From Pseudopyrenochaeta lycopersici (lineage: Eukaryota; Ascomycota; Dothideomycetes; Pleosporales; Pseudopyrenochaetaceae), in NCBI GenBank assembly GCA_003313425.1, contig NHZP01000098.1, forward strand, positions 1 through 64,000: a stretch of DNA of 64,000 bases, given 5' to 3'. The first letter of the stretch is position 1. Each line of letters starts with the position of its first letter. A model generated the notes under the pieces. It worked only from the letters and a program-made list of their open reading frames with translations. It searched no databases and had not been told where the DNA came from. The position numbers and the translations under genes are program-made. Below, in pieces: positions 40,562 to 50,998 of this stretch.

Positions 40562-41262
40562 ATGGTTCTCGAAGGGTGTGCAGAGTGTATAGACCCGTTG
40601 GTGTCTGGTAGTAAGGCGGAGCCTTTTGTAGGGACAGAAAGCCAAATTCAAGGGGTGCGGATGCACATTCAACGTATGTGGATGTTCTCTTCCCGAGTTG
40701 GGGTCCCCCAACTAACAGTTGTGTAGATCTTGTGGAACAGAAGACTTCTGTGACTTGCCATGTGAAGCGGGATGGTGAACAGGTTTGGTGGCTTACCGTC
40801 CCACCCAGCGTCAGTTCTGAGGGCTTGGAGAGCTGTGATTGTCTCAGGCGGGGGCGCATCTGTGGGCCGTTCTCACGGCTTTTGTTGCAGGTGGAGACCG
40901 TAAAACCGGATGGCACCCCACGTCGCATGGTTGCGTTTGGGGATCTTTCGGTGGAGGCGCTGGATGCGGTTGTAACGGGTGTTTTGCCGCGTCTTGTGCA
41001 GCAGGATGGGGCCCTGCTTGGGAACTCAGTCAAGGTGATGGAGTTTTTTGAGACACGCTTGGCAGGTCTAGGGTCTCCGCAGATATCGGAGGAACCACCA
41101 TCTCTCAAAAAAATGGCTAAGTCCATTTTCCTTGGTGCCCGTGGGTTTACGGCGTGTGATCGCTGTGTAGAGAGCGTTGCGCGAGCTTTTGAGGTAGCTT
41201 TGGCCGCGGAATTGTCGCCTCCGCTCCCCAACCATACTGTATCATTAACACGACGGATGTAG
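40562..41262 (+). CDS. U26: divergent two-exon array protein, canonical ATG lost (215 aa)
   Basis: Join 40562-40673 and 40727-41262; intron GTATGT...CTAACAGTTGTGTAG with hairpin AGTTGGGGTCCCCCAACT. The usual start reads gcgGTAGCCG near 40483; the next usable ATG, 40562, is in exon-1 frame (SGSKAEPFVGTESQIQGV). Exon 2: LVEQKTSVTCHVKRDG, VWWLTVPPSV instead of LTKESG, FGDLSVEALDAVVTGVLP. It then has SLKKMAKSIFL, whose DNA resembles the intergenic ctcaaaaaaatggctaag module, suggesting that intergenic sequence was captured as coding. No Cys motif or GISDAVG. Confidence 0.6.
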
Positions 41263-41510
41263 TCTGGCTGTTGTAACGAACAGTGGTAATATTTGTGAGT
41301 AGTAGAGAGGATGTTCTTTAGTTATGGATATACAAGGAGGGCGGTAGCATGTGGAGGATTGTGCGCAATGTTTTTATTTTGTCGCTCTTTTTGTTTTCTT
41401 AACTTCTTTTTCTAAGACAAAAGTTGTACGCAGGAATGAGTGCTGACTGTATTATGTAGGTGTTATTGGATTGTGCGAACAATGCATTATTATTTATACC
41501 GAAGCTATAT

Positions 41511-42024
41511 TGTGGGGGGTGTCGACCCTGTTGATGTTCCATCAATTCTGTCTCAAAATTGGCTAAGTCCGATTCCTGTGTGGCTGGAGGCGATGCTGGG
41601 TCACATGGGGGCTGTGGCGCGGGGAGCGCAGACATGGGTTGTGTTGGGCACGGGCCCCTTCCCTCAACTTTCTTGTGTATATATGATTCCTTTCACTAGA
41701 AAGTTGTCAAGTGGTCGAGGAGCCCCGTGCTCCTTGACCCCTGACACTTTACACGTAGGCTTTGGCCGTGACTGGAGGGAACAGCGAAGCGTTAAACCAC
41801 CTGGGGTTTAGGGCCATTGCCCCCTGTAAGCAACGCGAAGCACGGACGTAGCGCGAGATCATCTGGTCTCTGGGTTGCCACACCTGTTAAATCTATGATT
41901 TGATTGGTCTATGAATGTAGACATAGGGAGTGTGCGTTTCTTCGCTCACTAGGGACTAGGTGCTCTTGGCATGACTTGATGGATGTCAATATATAAGTAC
42001 AACAGGTGCGCTGTTGGCACGGAT
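41511..42024 (+). repeat. Boundary module U26/U27 with promoter
   Basis: Lead-in has GATGTTCCATC, the stem of GATGGAACATC with a changed loop. Left arm CAACTTTCTTGTG 41665-41677; core 41684. Stem AAACCACCTGGGGTTT 41794-41809; AAATCTATGATTT, inverted CCAAT 41903-41907; TATATAAG 41990-41997; AACAGGTGCGCTGTT; CACGGA 42018. Confidence 0.8.
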
Positions 42025-42068
42025 GTGGTGCAGATCCCGTAAGGGACTTTTTTTTCTACTGGACTGCG

Positions 42069-42836
42069 ATGGAATTGCGCCGAGGAGCGGATGCTTTAGG
42101 CACGAATATATCCCCGTCTATTAGAGATGGGTTAGAGGAGGGGAGCTCTTCCATGTTGTCCGTAGGGACAGAAGCAGAGTTTAACGTAGTGAGGGATCAC
42201 GTATCTAGTAAGAGTCTCTTTGGTTGTCTAGAGACTGAATTAGTTGGGCCCCTAAGTAACAGCGTAGCAGCTTTAGTGGAACTTGGAGTGTCTCTCACTT
42301 TCCACATAGACCCGCATGGCATGCGACATGGGTGGTTAACCAAAGAGAGTGGGAAACCCCCTCGACGGTGTGTGGAGGAACAACACAGGTCTTGTCTATA
42401 CGAGTATGGGCGGTTTATTGCCGAGGGTGGGACTCGGCAGTCTGTCCTAGTTTTCAAGGTGGACATCCTCAGGTACGGGGTAATGCGGAGCCTGGTTGCG
42501 TTTGCGCAGCTCTCGTTAGAGGCACTTGACGTGCTTTTACAGCGCGTTATTCCTCTTATCACAACGCCGGAAGGGCAGTTAGTAGAGGCTTTTGCTGTTG
42601 ATGAAGTGCTGCACTTGTTGGACAGTGGATGGTATAGCACCAGCGTGGATTGCGGGTGCACACCAGGGAAGAGGTGTAAGCCTTGTGTATCTGTAGAGGA
42701 TAGTCCGCCACGGTTTCACCGGCTAGATCGATTCTACGGCGTATGGCCGTTTGGAGAGGAAGATTGGTTTACTGGGATCAGCAGCGCCGTTGGAAAACTG
42801 GAGCCACATGGTATAGACTGGCTGAGTTGTTCGTAG
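42069..42836 (+). CDS. U27: two-exon array family protein, in-frame intron (234 or 255 aa)
   Basis: Join 42069-42207 and 42271-42836. The 63-nt intron (GTAAGA...AAGTAACAGCGTAGCAG) is open in frame, so an unspliced product of 255 aa is possible. Exon 1: MELRRGADALG start, FNVVRDHVS end. Exon 2: LVELGVSLTFHIDPHG, GWLTKESGKPPRRC, LVFKVDILRYG, FAQLSLEALDVLLQRVIP, CGCTPGKRCKPC, WFTGISSAVG (S for D), DWLSC. Very close to U30 in exon 2. Confidence 0.83.
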   Translation: MELRRGADALGTNISPSIRDGLEEGSSSMLSVGTEAEFNVVRDHVSSKSLFGCLETELVGPLSNSVAALVELGVSLTFHIDPHGMRHGWLTKESGKPPRRCVEEQHRSCLYEYGRFIAEGGTRQSVLVFKVDILRYGVMRSLVAFAQLSLEALDVLLQRVIPLITTPEGQLVEAFAVDEVLHLLDSGWYSTSVDCGCTPGKRCKPCVSVEDSPPRFHRLDRFYGVWPFGEEDWFTGISSAVGKLEPHGIDWLSCS

Positions 42837-43107
42837 GGCAGGTGTATTGTTAAGAGAGGAGGTACCCTGTTTGCCTTATGGAATGGCGTTGGTATATTTG
42901 AGTAACGGAAGTATGATATTTTATATAGGAAGGGATAGATAGAGTGGTATTTTTCAGTTGGTATCTAGTAAGATAGTAAGTACGTGTTTTATTTTATTTG
43001 TGTTTAAAAATAAAGTCGTTGTATATTGTAACATAGACTAACTATTGTACGAGGTTTTGTAGAGAAGCAAGAACACTAAAGAGTTGGGGGTGCGGAGCGT
43101 TGTTGTT

Positions 43108-43653
43108 AAGGGTGCGAACCCTAGGATGGAAAATCCAAAAAAAATTGGCTAAGTCCGATTTCACAGTGGCTGAAGGCCATGCAGAGTCACGCTGGGTTGC
43201 TGTGGCGCGGGGAGCGCAGACATGGGTTGTGATGGGCACGGGCCCATTCTGTCAACTTTCGAGTGCTATATATGATTCCTTTCACTAGAAAGTTGTCAAG
43301 TGGTCAGGAGCCTTGCGCTCCTTACCCTTGCCACTTTACATTGTAAGCTTTGCCTACGACTGGAGGGAGAAGCGGACGCGTCAAACTACTTGTAGTTTGG
43401 GGGCATAAGCACTAGTAAGCCCGCTAGCGCACGGACGTAGCGCGAGATCATCTGATCGTAGTGGGCACGTGGGAGACACTCTTGGCCCCACCACCCTCTC
43501 AATCAGTACTGTGATTGGTCTATGGATATAACTACATGGAATGACGTTTCTTGGTATTGCCAAGGGTCTGGGAGAGACAGACTGATATATATAAGAGAGG
43601 GGAGCGCCCTCCTCCTCTCCTCCTGCTTTTTGTCTTCTTTATCGCACGGGTAG
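43108..43653 (+). repeat. Boundary module U27/U28 with promoter
   Basis: An AATAAA at 43009-43014 precedes the lead-in AAGGGTGCGAACCCT. Left arm CAACTTTCGAGTG 43253-43265; core 43273. Stem CAAACTACTTGTAGTTTG 43382-43399; inverted CCAAT 43514-43518; CTTGGTATTGCCAAG; TATATATAAG 43586-43595; CACGGG 43645. Confidence 0.8.
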
Positions 43654-43691
43654 TGTGTCTGTGTGTACAGGTTTCACGGAGTGTTTGAACG

Positions 43692-44408
43692 ATGTGGGAA
43701 TACATAGAGAAGTTCCCTGCGACTCTATCGGAGGACGGAGTACATTTCTCTGATAAGAGTATCGAGTGTAAAGAGGATACGTTGGGAAACTGCGGAACGT
43801 GGTGCAGTAATGCGTTGAAGCTGGATAGCGAGGAAGTGGAACGGTTGAGGGCCAATTTGCACGGTGAGTGCTACCTTGTCCAAAGGAGGTTGAGGGATCT
43901 CGAAGTAACTAACTTGGTCTTGTTCTCTGGGACAGAGTTTGTGAAGCAAGGAACGTCAGTCTGGTGCGAGGCGGAGCCTTCTGGTACTGTCAAGTGGAAC
44001 CTTGTAGAGGATGATAAATTGACCGTGGACGGTTTATCCGACGGAGAGGAGGAAGAGTATGCCCAGCGTTATGGGCAATTTGGAGTTGTTAGTAAGGGCC
44101 GACCCTGTACGAAGGGGTCGCACCTTGTCATCACGTATGCAGGCCACCGGTGTGGATCGACTGTGAAAGAGATGAGGGAGACTGGTACGTATGTGCCGTT
44201 GACGGAGGCAGCGTTTGGTTATCTGGTACTGCATGTGCTACCATGTCTCTATGGAGGAGGCACCGGTTCCAGGTTTACTGAACTAGTGGCACTGTTGGAG
44301 GGGTTCCGTGCCGTAGATGCAAGATGTGAATGTGTCTTGAGACCCGTACGTCCTTTGTGTTATCAGCCGGCGCTGGGGAGTAAGGCGCGTTATGTGGTAG
44401 AGTTTTAG
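43692..44408 (+). CDS. U28: short-form two-exon array protein (214 or 238 aa)
   Basis: Join 43692-43863 and 43936-44408. The 72-nt intron (GTGAGT; TAACTAAC, pyrimidines, GGGACAG) is open in frame. Exon 1 begins MWEYIEKFPATLSEDG and ends ALKLDSEEVERLRANLHG. Exon 2: FVKQGTSVWCEAEPSGTVKW then NLVEDDKLT in place of WWLTKESG, an acidic GEEEEYAQRYGQF, CTKGSHLVITYAG, VPLTEAAFGYLVLHVLP, and CECVLRPVRPLC as half a Cys motif. No GISDAVG. Shares most of exon 2 and the end of exon 1 with U35. Confidence 0.72.
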   Translation: MWEYIEKFPATLSEDGVHFSDKSIECKEDTLGNCGTWCSNALKLDSEEVERLRANLHGECYLVQRRLRDLEVTNLVLFSGTEFVKQGTSVWCEAEPSGTVKWNLVEDDKLTVDGLSDGEEEEYAQRYGQFGVVSKGRPCTKGSHLVITYAGHRCGSTVKEMRETGTYVPLTEAAFGYLVLHVLPCLYGGGTGSRFTELVALLEGFRAVDARCECVLRPVRPLCYQPALGSKARYVVEF

Positions 44409-44672
44409 ATGCAAGGCATTGTTTGTGTGTAGGACAATTATTTTGCACGAAGTGTGTATGTTGCATACTGTACGTTTGGCTATATACGTGAAGCGAGTAT
44501 AGGTTGTTGATAAGAATTAGCAATAAATGTATGGTTATCTCTCGTGTTTTTAGAGAGGGGACTAGGAATTATTGTATAAGGGAGAGTTTTTCCTGTAAAG
44601 TGGCAGTATTTTACTGTGGTAGGAGTACAGAATCAGTGTATCGAGTTGTGGAACAACTGAAACCCAAAAAAA

Positions 44673-45110
44673 TGGTAAGTCAAAAAAAGAATCCCAAGTT
44701 TTTTTGGCTAAGTCTAATTATGTGTGGCTGGAGGCCATGCTGAGTCACCTGGGGGTGTGGCTCGGGAGAGCGCAGACATGGGTTGCTGTGGCGCAGATTG
44801 TGCGCACAGGCCTCTCCGACAACTTTCTTGTGCTATATATGATTCCTTTCACTAGAAAGTTGTCAAGTGGTCGAGGAGCCCCGTGCTCCTTGACCCCTGA
44901 CACTTTACCTGTAAGCAGAGCCCGCGATTGGAGATCGCAACGGAGTGTTAGTCTTTTTAAAGACTAGGGGCGCTGCACTTAGTAACCACAGCAAAGCACG
45001 GACGTGTGGTCATCTGACATGGTGTGGCACGCTTTGATCTTCGATCTAATTGGTCTATGAACATAGACACGGGGGGCGGGCAGGACACTGCCAACTAGGG
45101 ACTAGTCACT
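44673..45110 (+). repeat. Boundary module U28/U29, no TATA
   Basis: Lead-in with A7 and T7 runs around CCCAAG, like U12/U13; left arm CAACTTTCTTGTG 44820-44832; core 44840. Stem TAGTCTTTTTAAAGACTA 44949-44966; GATCTTCGATC, inverted CCAAT 45049-45053, but no TATATAAG follows. Confidence 0.75.
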
Positions 45111-45296
45111 CCTGGTAGTGCTGGCTGTTTGGATACACCGGCTGAGATTTGTCTGTGGAGCGGACACATGGTAGTGTTAGAGAGTGGGCAGCGGAGCGGT
45201 CTTCATGGACTGTACAGTTCTAGTCATATTGTACGCCGTGGTCGGCGTGTCCTCTGCGTCTGCACAGTGTGCATTCCGAGTAGGGTTGTTGTCAGG

Positions 45297-45956
45297 ATGC
45301 GACAATTGGAGACCCGGCTTCAGAGTGGGCGTATGCGTTACTCGACGTCTGTTCCCACCGCCGCGCTTAGCGAGGTTGAGTTTGCTCAACTACTGGGAGG
45401 TGTTCTGAATAGTATCGGTGGGCGTACGGTGCGCTGGGAAGCGCCATCATGGTTGGTAGCCGCAGTGAGACCCGTGGGTTCTCATGGAGTGTCCCCGATA
45501 GGTTCCTGTACGGAGTATGAAGTGTTGGTGTCGTTTGCGCAGCGGACTCGGGTAGCGCATTCGTCTCGACGTCTCCATCTGCAGCGGAGCGAGTGGAATG
45601 TTACTATTGAGCGGGTACCGTGTCATGGCAAGGTGCGGAAGGAGTTTTTCCGCGATGAACTCGAGCGATGGAGTCGTGGAGCTCCCTTTTCTGCCGGTTG
45701 TTTTGGCACCGGACTCGAGGCTGTCGGCGTAAACCAGTCTGGCTATGAAGTGGCCGTTCGTGGGGGATTTCGACGTTACGATAGTGGCGGGTACACGTTG
45801 TTGAGCACGAGGAGCGCTGTTGATGATAAGAAACGTCAAGAGTATCGGCAGATGGTATCTTTTACTGCGGAGCTAGAGGCCATTTTTTTAGAGATGTGTC
45901 GTCTTACACGTCTTCTCGAGGAAGTTAATTGTTATGTTGATGGTTTATGCTTGTAA
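45297..45956 (+). CDS. U29: basic intronless protein, U8/U29 group (219 aa)
   Basis: I chose ATG 45297 (MRQLETRLQSGRMR) because it places LSEVEFAQLLGGVLNS about 23 residues from the start, matching LTEDEFKSDFERALKSG in U8; an earlier in-frame ATG is at 45168. Shared pattern: APSWLVAAV, CTEYEVLVSF, then VRKEFFRDELERWSRG. A C-terminal helix pair (MVSFTAELEAIFLEMCRL) follows, absent in U8. As in U8, the unit lacks a TATA box. Function unknown. Confidence 0.6.
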   Translation: MRQLETRLQSGRMRYSTSVPTAALSEVEFAQLLGGVLNSIGGRTVRWEAPSWLVAAVRPVGSHGVSPIGSCTEYEVLVSFAQRTRVAHSSRRLHLQRSEWNVTIERVPCHGKVRKEFFRDELERWSRGAPFSAGCFGTGLEAVGVNQSGYEVAVRGGFRRYDSGGYTLLSTRSAVDDKKRQEYRQMVSFTAELEAIFLEMCRLTRLLEEVNCYVDGLCL

Positions 45957-46258
45957 CAGTAGATGTTACTGGTAAACTAGCCTTAGTAGAAGCGTTAGGG
46001 TATGTTACTGAATAGGCTTGTTTTTCATAGCTTTACGCAGTATGGGTTAATTTTGGTAGGTAGAGCCAGTTTTATGTTTTTTTGCGGACGCCATATTATC
46101 GGTAGAGGTACTATTTGAGTTGTATACTACTCCTAGCCAAAGAAATAGAGTAGTATTATGCACAGTTTTAGATTGGTTTGTATTATTCACTAATTATTGT
46201 ATGTAGGTTTTGTACAGAAGCCAAGAAAAAAGAATTTGTATGGCGGAGCTGTCGTCAT
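45957..46258. other. U29 3' tail
   Basis: AT-rich, about 300 bp, no gene or distinctive repeat seen. Confidence 0.5.
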
Positions 46259-46748
46259 GAAGGGTGTGGGCGCCCTGTTAATGGAACATCAAACCTCTCG
46301 AAAAATGCGTAAGTCCATTTTGTTGTGGCTGGAGGGCCAGGCAGAGTCACGTTAGCTGTGGCGCGGATTTCGCGCACAGACCCTCCCTCAACTTTCGAGT
46401 GCTATATATGATTCCTTTCACTAGAAAGTTGTCAAGTGGTCAGGAGCCTTGCGCTCCTTACCCTTGTCACTTTACATGTAAGCTTTGCCAACGAGTGGAA
46501 CGAGTACCGAAGGGTTAAACTAGAATTAGTTTAGAGGCAATGCACTTACTAAGCATAGCAGAGCACGGGCGCGTGCTGATCATCGGATCGCTGCTTGCCC
46601 ACTTTTTTTTTCAATCAGTTGTCTGATTGGTCTATGAATGTAGACATAGGGAGTGTGCGTTTCTTCGCCCACTAGGGACTAGTATTCCTTGGCGGAGACC
46701 ATGGTAGATATCTATATAATTACAACAGAGGATCTGTTGGCATGGAGT
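46259..46748 (+). repeat. Boundary module U29/U30 with promoter
   Basis: Lead-in AAGGGTGTGGGCGCCCT; left arm CAACTTTCGAGTG 46389-46401; core 46409. Stem AAACTAGAATTAGTTT 46517-46532; AATCAGTTGTCTGATT, inverted CCAAT 46626-46630; TATATAAT 46713-46720; AACAGAGGATCTGTT; initiator ATGGAG 46742. Confidence 0.8.
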
Positions 46749-46793
46749 GGTTCTACATTCCTTAAGGAAACTTTTTCCTTGTTTTGCTTTCCG

Positions 46794-47571
46794 ATGGAGT
46801 CGTGTACTATGGACGATAGACAGGCGGCTGCCTCTAGCATGAGTTTGTCCCCATCTCTTATAGATGGGTTGCAGGAAGGAAGTTCTTCCGCATTGTCCGT
46901 AGGGACACCCATGGAACAGCAGCTGGTGAGGGATCACGTGCACAGTCAGTGTCTTTGTCTTCTAAACACGGGAGAAGTTGGTCAGGCCAACTCACGGAGT
47001 AACAGGTTTAGTGGAACGCGGTGTGTCTCTTACGCTCAGCATGAATGCGTCGGGAAGGTGTTCCTGGTGGGTAACCAAGGAGAGCGGGCAGCCTCATTGG
47101 CAGTGTGTAGAGGAACAGCACAGGACGTGTCTAGATGAGTATGAGCAGTTTATTGCAGAGGGTGGGACCCGGCAGTCGCTCCTGGTCCTTAAGGTGGACA
47201 TCCTCAGGTATGGGGCAGTGCGGAGTCTAGTTGTATTTGCGGAGCTCTCAGTAGAGGCCCTTGATGTGCTTATACGGCGCATTCTACCTCTTATCACAAC
47301 GCCGGAAGGCCAGTTAGTGGATGCTTTTGTTGTTGACGAAGTGCTGCACCTGTTGGATAATGGGTGGTACAGCACCAGCGTGGACTGTGGGTGCACACAG
47401 GATAAGATGTGTAAGCCTTGTGTATCGGTAGACGATTCCCCGCCACGATTTCATCGACTAGATCGATTTTACGGTGTATGGCCGTTTGGAGAGGGAGATT
47501 GGTTTACTGGACTCAGCGACGCTATTGGAATACGAAAACCGCAGGACGCAGACTGGCTGAGTTGTTCGTAG
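46794..47571 (+). CDS. U30: two-exon array family protein (238 aa)
   Basis: Join 46794-46944 and 47006-47571; intron GTCAGT...CTCACGGAGTAACAG, with hairpin GTTGGTCAGGCCAAC. Exon 1: MESCTMDDRQAAASS, LSPSLIDGLQEGSS, ends QLVRDHVHS. Exon 2: LVERGVSLTLSMNASGR, WWVTKESGQPHWQC, LLVLKVDILRYG, FAELSVEALDVLIRRILP, CGCTQDKMCKPC, WFTGLSDAIG, DWLSC. The middle and C-terminal parts nearly match U27 while the start of exon 2 matches others, suggesting mosaic ancestry. Confidence 0.84.
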
Positions 47572-47811
47572 AGCGGGTGTATCGTTAAGAGAGGAGGTAG
47601 CCTGTTTACCTTATGGAACGGCATTAGTATATGGATAGAGCGGTAGCCTAGATCGGGTGAGTTATAACGTAGGAGGCACGCATTCCCAAAGACAAATGTA
47701 CTTAAATACGTACCCTACATAGTATAAGCTAGACTAACTAAGATATGTAGGTTCTGTACAGAAGCCAAAAAAAAAAAGAACGAAGAAATCGTGGTGCGGA
47801 GCTCGGTCAGT

Positions 47812-48340
47812 AAGGGTGGGAGCCCTCAGGATGGAACACCATCTCTCCAAAAAAAAAATAAAAATTGGCTAAGTCCAATTTTGTTGTGGCTGGAAGACAG
47901 GCTGAGTCACCTGGGGGTGTGGCTCGAGAGAGCGCAGACATGGGTTGCTGTGGCGCAGATTGTGCGCACAGGCCTCTCCGACAACTTTCGAGTGCTATAT
48001 ATGATTCCTTTCACTAGAAAGTTGTCAAGTGGTCAGGAGCCTTGCGCTCCTTACCCTTGCCACTTTACACGTAAGCTTTGCCTGCGATTGGAGATCGCAA
48101 CGGAGTGTTAAACTAGAATTAGTTTAGAGGCAATGCACTTAGTAAGCAGAGCAGAGCACGGACGGTGCGGGTCATCTGACTCTTCTTTGCCACTCTTTTT
48201 TTCAATCAGTCATTTGATTGGTCTATGAATGTAGACAACATGGAATGGGCACTCCGCTGCTTACTATGTAGTAGTTGGTCTTTGCAGGGTGCAAGAGACA
48301 GAGGTATATAATAATAACAGGGGAGCTGTTTGTACGGAGT
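47812..48340 (+). repeat. Boundary module U30/U31 with promoter
   Basis: Lead-in AAGGGTGGGAGCCCT; left arm CAACTTTCGAGTG 47982-47994; core 48002. Stem AAACTAGAATTAGTTT 48110-48125; AATCAGTCATTTGATT, inverted CCAAT 48217-48221; ACTATGTAGTAGT replaces ACTAGGGACTAGT; TATATAAT 48305-48312; AACAGGGGAGCTGTT. Confidence 0.8.
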
Positions 48341-48368
48341 GTCTTTTTTTCATTCTTTTTGCTTTGCG

Positions 48369-49155
48369 ATGGAGTCGCTACAGGGACAGGGTGCTCCCAT
48401 AGAGGCTATGGATGATAGTCGCTTGTTAGCAGTAGATACGCTCTTGCCTGGCGAGAAGGGGGAGCCCTTTCCTGGGACAGCCAACAATCTTCAATGGGTG
48501 CGGAGGCACGTTCAACGTAAGTATGTACTTCTTTTCTCAGGTTGGGTATCCCCTCCCAACTGATATCGTCACAGAGCTGGTGGGACACTGCGTTTCTCTT
48601 ACTCTCTATCTCGATGTGTCGGGGAGACAATCCGCGTGGTTGACCAAGGAGAGCGGGCAGCTCCCTCGACAGTGTATTTCTCAGAAGCACCGGTTTTGTC
48701 TGGAGGACTATAAAGAACTCTGTGCACAGGGTACCACCCGGCAGTCTCTCCTGGTCTTCAAGGTGGATACGTTGGTTAGGGGCGTGGTGTGGAGCTATGT
48801 TGCGTTTGCGCAGCTCTCGTTAGAGGCACTGGATGTGCTGGTGGAGCGCGTTATCCCTCTTCTTGCATTGCCTAGTGGGCAAGCTGCGGATGCTTCTTCT
48901 GTTACGGTACGTAGATTGTTCTACGTTTTAGAGGAAGGGTGGTATAGTACGCGGGTCGACTGCGCGTGTACTGTTAAAAGTAGGTGTGAGCCTTGTGGGT
49001 TTTTATCCCATACATCACCAAGGTTTGTTCGTCTAGACCGATTCTACCGTTTATGGCGGTCGTCAAGGACATGTTGGTTTGGTGGACTCAGCGATGCAGT
49101 AGGAATAGTACAACCGTCAGGAGAGGACTGGCTCTCCTGTCGTGGATGGTCGTAA
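48369..49155 (+). CDS. U31: two-exon array family protein (242 aa)
   Basis: Join 48369-48516 and 48575-49155; intron GTAAGT...CTGATATCGTCACAG, 58 nt, with hairpin GTTGGGTATCCCCTCCCAAC. Exon 1: MESLQGQGAPIEAMDD, GEPFPGTANNLQWVRRHV. Exon 2: LVGHCVSLTLYLDVSGR (51-67), AWLTKESGQLPRQC (70-83), LLVFKVDTL, FAQLSLEALDVLVERVIP, CACTVKSRCEPC (179-190), WFGGLSDAVG (217-226), DWLSC. Exon 1 is close to that of U20, exon 2 start to U36. Identical copy at U38. Confidence 0.85.
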
Positions 49156-49410
49156 CCACGATGTAGTTTGTTTGCCTTATGGAATGGCATTGGTAATGCT
49201 ATAGTCTTTGAGACAGAGTACATGCTGACTTTGTGCTTTTTATAATACGTTAGTATCATAAAGCTCTATGGTATAGTATAGCCTATTTGTGTAGGAGAAT
49301 AGGTATGTTTATTGTATTTTACTTTTTTTTCGTATTAGAAAATAGGACTGATTTAGTAATGGTAGGGCTCTTCTGGAAACGAAGAAATCGTGGTGCGGAG
49401 CTTCATTGTT

Positions 49411-49903
49411 AAGGGTGTGGGCGCCCTTGGGATGGAACATCAAATCTCTCAAGAAATTTTGGCTAAGTCCAATTTCCCTGTGGCTGGAGGGCCATGCAGA
49501 GTCACATGGAGATGTGGCACATGGGGGGGCACGGGCCTCCCTGACAACTTTTCTAGTGTGGCGCAGCCTATATATGATTCCTTTCACTAGAAAGTTGTCA
49601 AGTGGTCAGGAGCCTTGCGCTCCTTGACCCCTGACACTTTACGCTAAGCTTTGCCTATGAGTGGAACGAATACCGAAGGGTTAAACTACTTGTAGTTTAG
49701 AGGTAAAAGCCCTGGTAAGCACGGCATCACGTGGAGCGTGAGTCATCTGACGTTGCTGTGCCTCACAAGATCTTTGATCTAATTGGTCTATGAACGTAGA
49801 CGCAGGGACGGGGCACCACATTGCCTGCTAGGGACTAGGTTCTCTTGGCGGCGCGCAAGACAGAGAGGTATATAACAAGAACAGTGGAGCTGTTTTTACG
49901 GAG
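49411..49903 (+). repeat. Boundary module U31/U32 with promoter
   Basis: Lead-in AAGGGTGTGGGCGCCCTT; left arm CAACTTTTCTAGTG 49545-49558 with GGCGCAGCC; core 49575. Stem AAACTACTTGTAGTTT 49683-49698; AGATCTTTGATCT, inverted CCAAT 49782-49786; TATATAAC 49869-49876; AACAGTGGAGCTGTT; TACGGAG 49897. Confidence 0.8.
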
Positions 49904-49926
49904 TGAATTTTTTAAAGCATAGTGCG

Positions 49927-50730
49927 ATGGAGTCGCGTACTGGGCAAGAGGTTATTATGGTGGAGGCCGATACCAAGAACAGCCTCCCGTCTATTGTAGA
50001 TGTGCTACAGGAAGGGAGGCCCTGTCCAGTGTCTGTAGGGACAGAGGCGGAGCGGCAAGTGGTGAGGGATCACGTGCACAGTCAGTGAATACGTCTTCTT
50101 TCTGCCTCTCTTAGAAGGCAGGTTGGCCGATGCCCAACTGACAGCGTCATAGAGCTTGTAGAGCGTGGAGTGTCGCTAACTGTCCATGTGCCATTGTCGG
50201 GGAGACAATCTTGGTGGGTGACCAAAGAAAGCGGGCAGCCTCCGCGGCAGTGTGAGACGGAGGTCCATTTAGGTTGTCTGGGAGACTATGAGAAGTTGGA
50301 TTGCCATGGTTGGACCCAGGAGGCACTCTTGGTCCTCAAGGTGGATGGAGTTCACGATGGCGGGGTGCGGAGCTACGTTCTGTTTGCTCAGCTGTCTTCG
50401 AAGGCACTGGAGGTGGTTGTGCAGCGCATTTTACCTCTTTTTGTGCTGTCAGATGGTCAGACTGCAGATGCGTTAGCTGTCGAGGGATGGTTTGATGCAT
50501 TCTCTTTAGGGGTTTTTCCTAAAGGTGCTGGCTGCGGCTGCATGCTAGATGGAATTTGTAGGCCTTGTGCGTTAGGATCGCATTCGTGGCAAGGTTTTCT
50601 TTGGCTGAATAGATTTTCGGGTGTATGGCCGTTTGGAAAGCTTGAGTGGTTCACTGGGGTCAGTGACGCTGTTGGTGTAGTACAACCATCGGGAAGGAAC
50701 TGGTTGACTTGTGAGCCATGCCCCGAGTAG
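49927..50730 (+). CDS. U32: two-exon array family protein (243 aa)
   Basis: Join 49927-50080 and 50153-50730; intron GTCAGT...CTGACAGCGTCATAG with GTTGGCCGATGCCCAAC. Exon 1: MESRTGQEVIMVEADT start, QVVRDHVHS end. Exon 2: LVERGVSLTVHVPLSGR, WWVTKESGQPPRQC, LLVLKVDGV, FAQLSSKALEVVVQRILP, CGCMLDGICRPC, WFTGVSDAVG, NWLTC. The segment GVFPKGAG replaces GYYSTRVD before the Cys motif; otherwise canonical. Confidence 0.84.
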
Positions 50731-50998
50731 GTCAATGTAGTCCGTCGCTGTGGTACGTGGAGTGTACATCGGAAGGAGTGATCATAGTATTGGTGCGTTA
50801 GGATGAAATACTTTGTATTTTAGATTCTATGCTAATGGTTGCATGCGAGAGTAGTTTGATACGTAGTTTTCATGTGGTATTGTAAGTATGCGTAGTTTAT
50901 TTTGTGCGGAGGATTTTTGGTATTAGAAAATGTTGCTGATTTGGTCATGGTAGGGCCATTAAAACAATGACTTCTCGTTGTTGCGGAGCTTGGTTAGT

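Noticed and set aside
40452..41231. Minus-strand ORF of 259 codons opposite U26
   Set aside because: It is antisense to a spliced family gene, has no TATA or initiator on that strand, and spans the intron and promoter of U26. It reads as a shadow.
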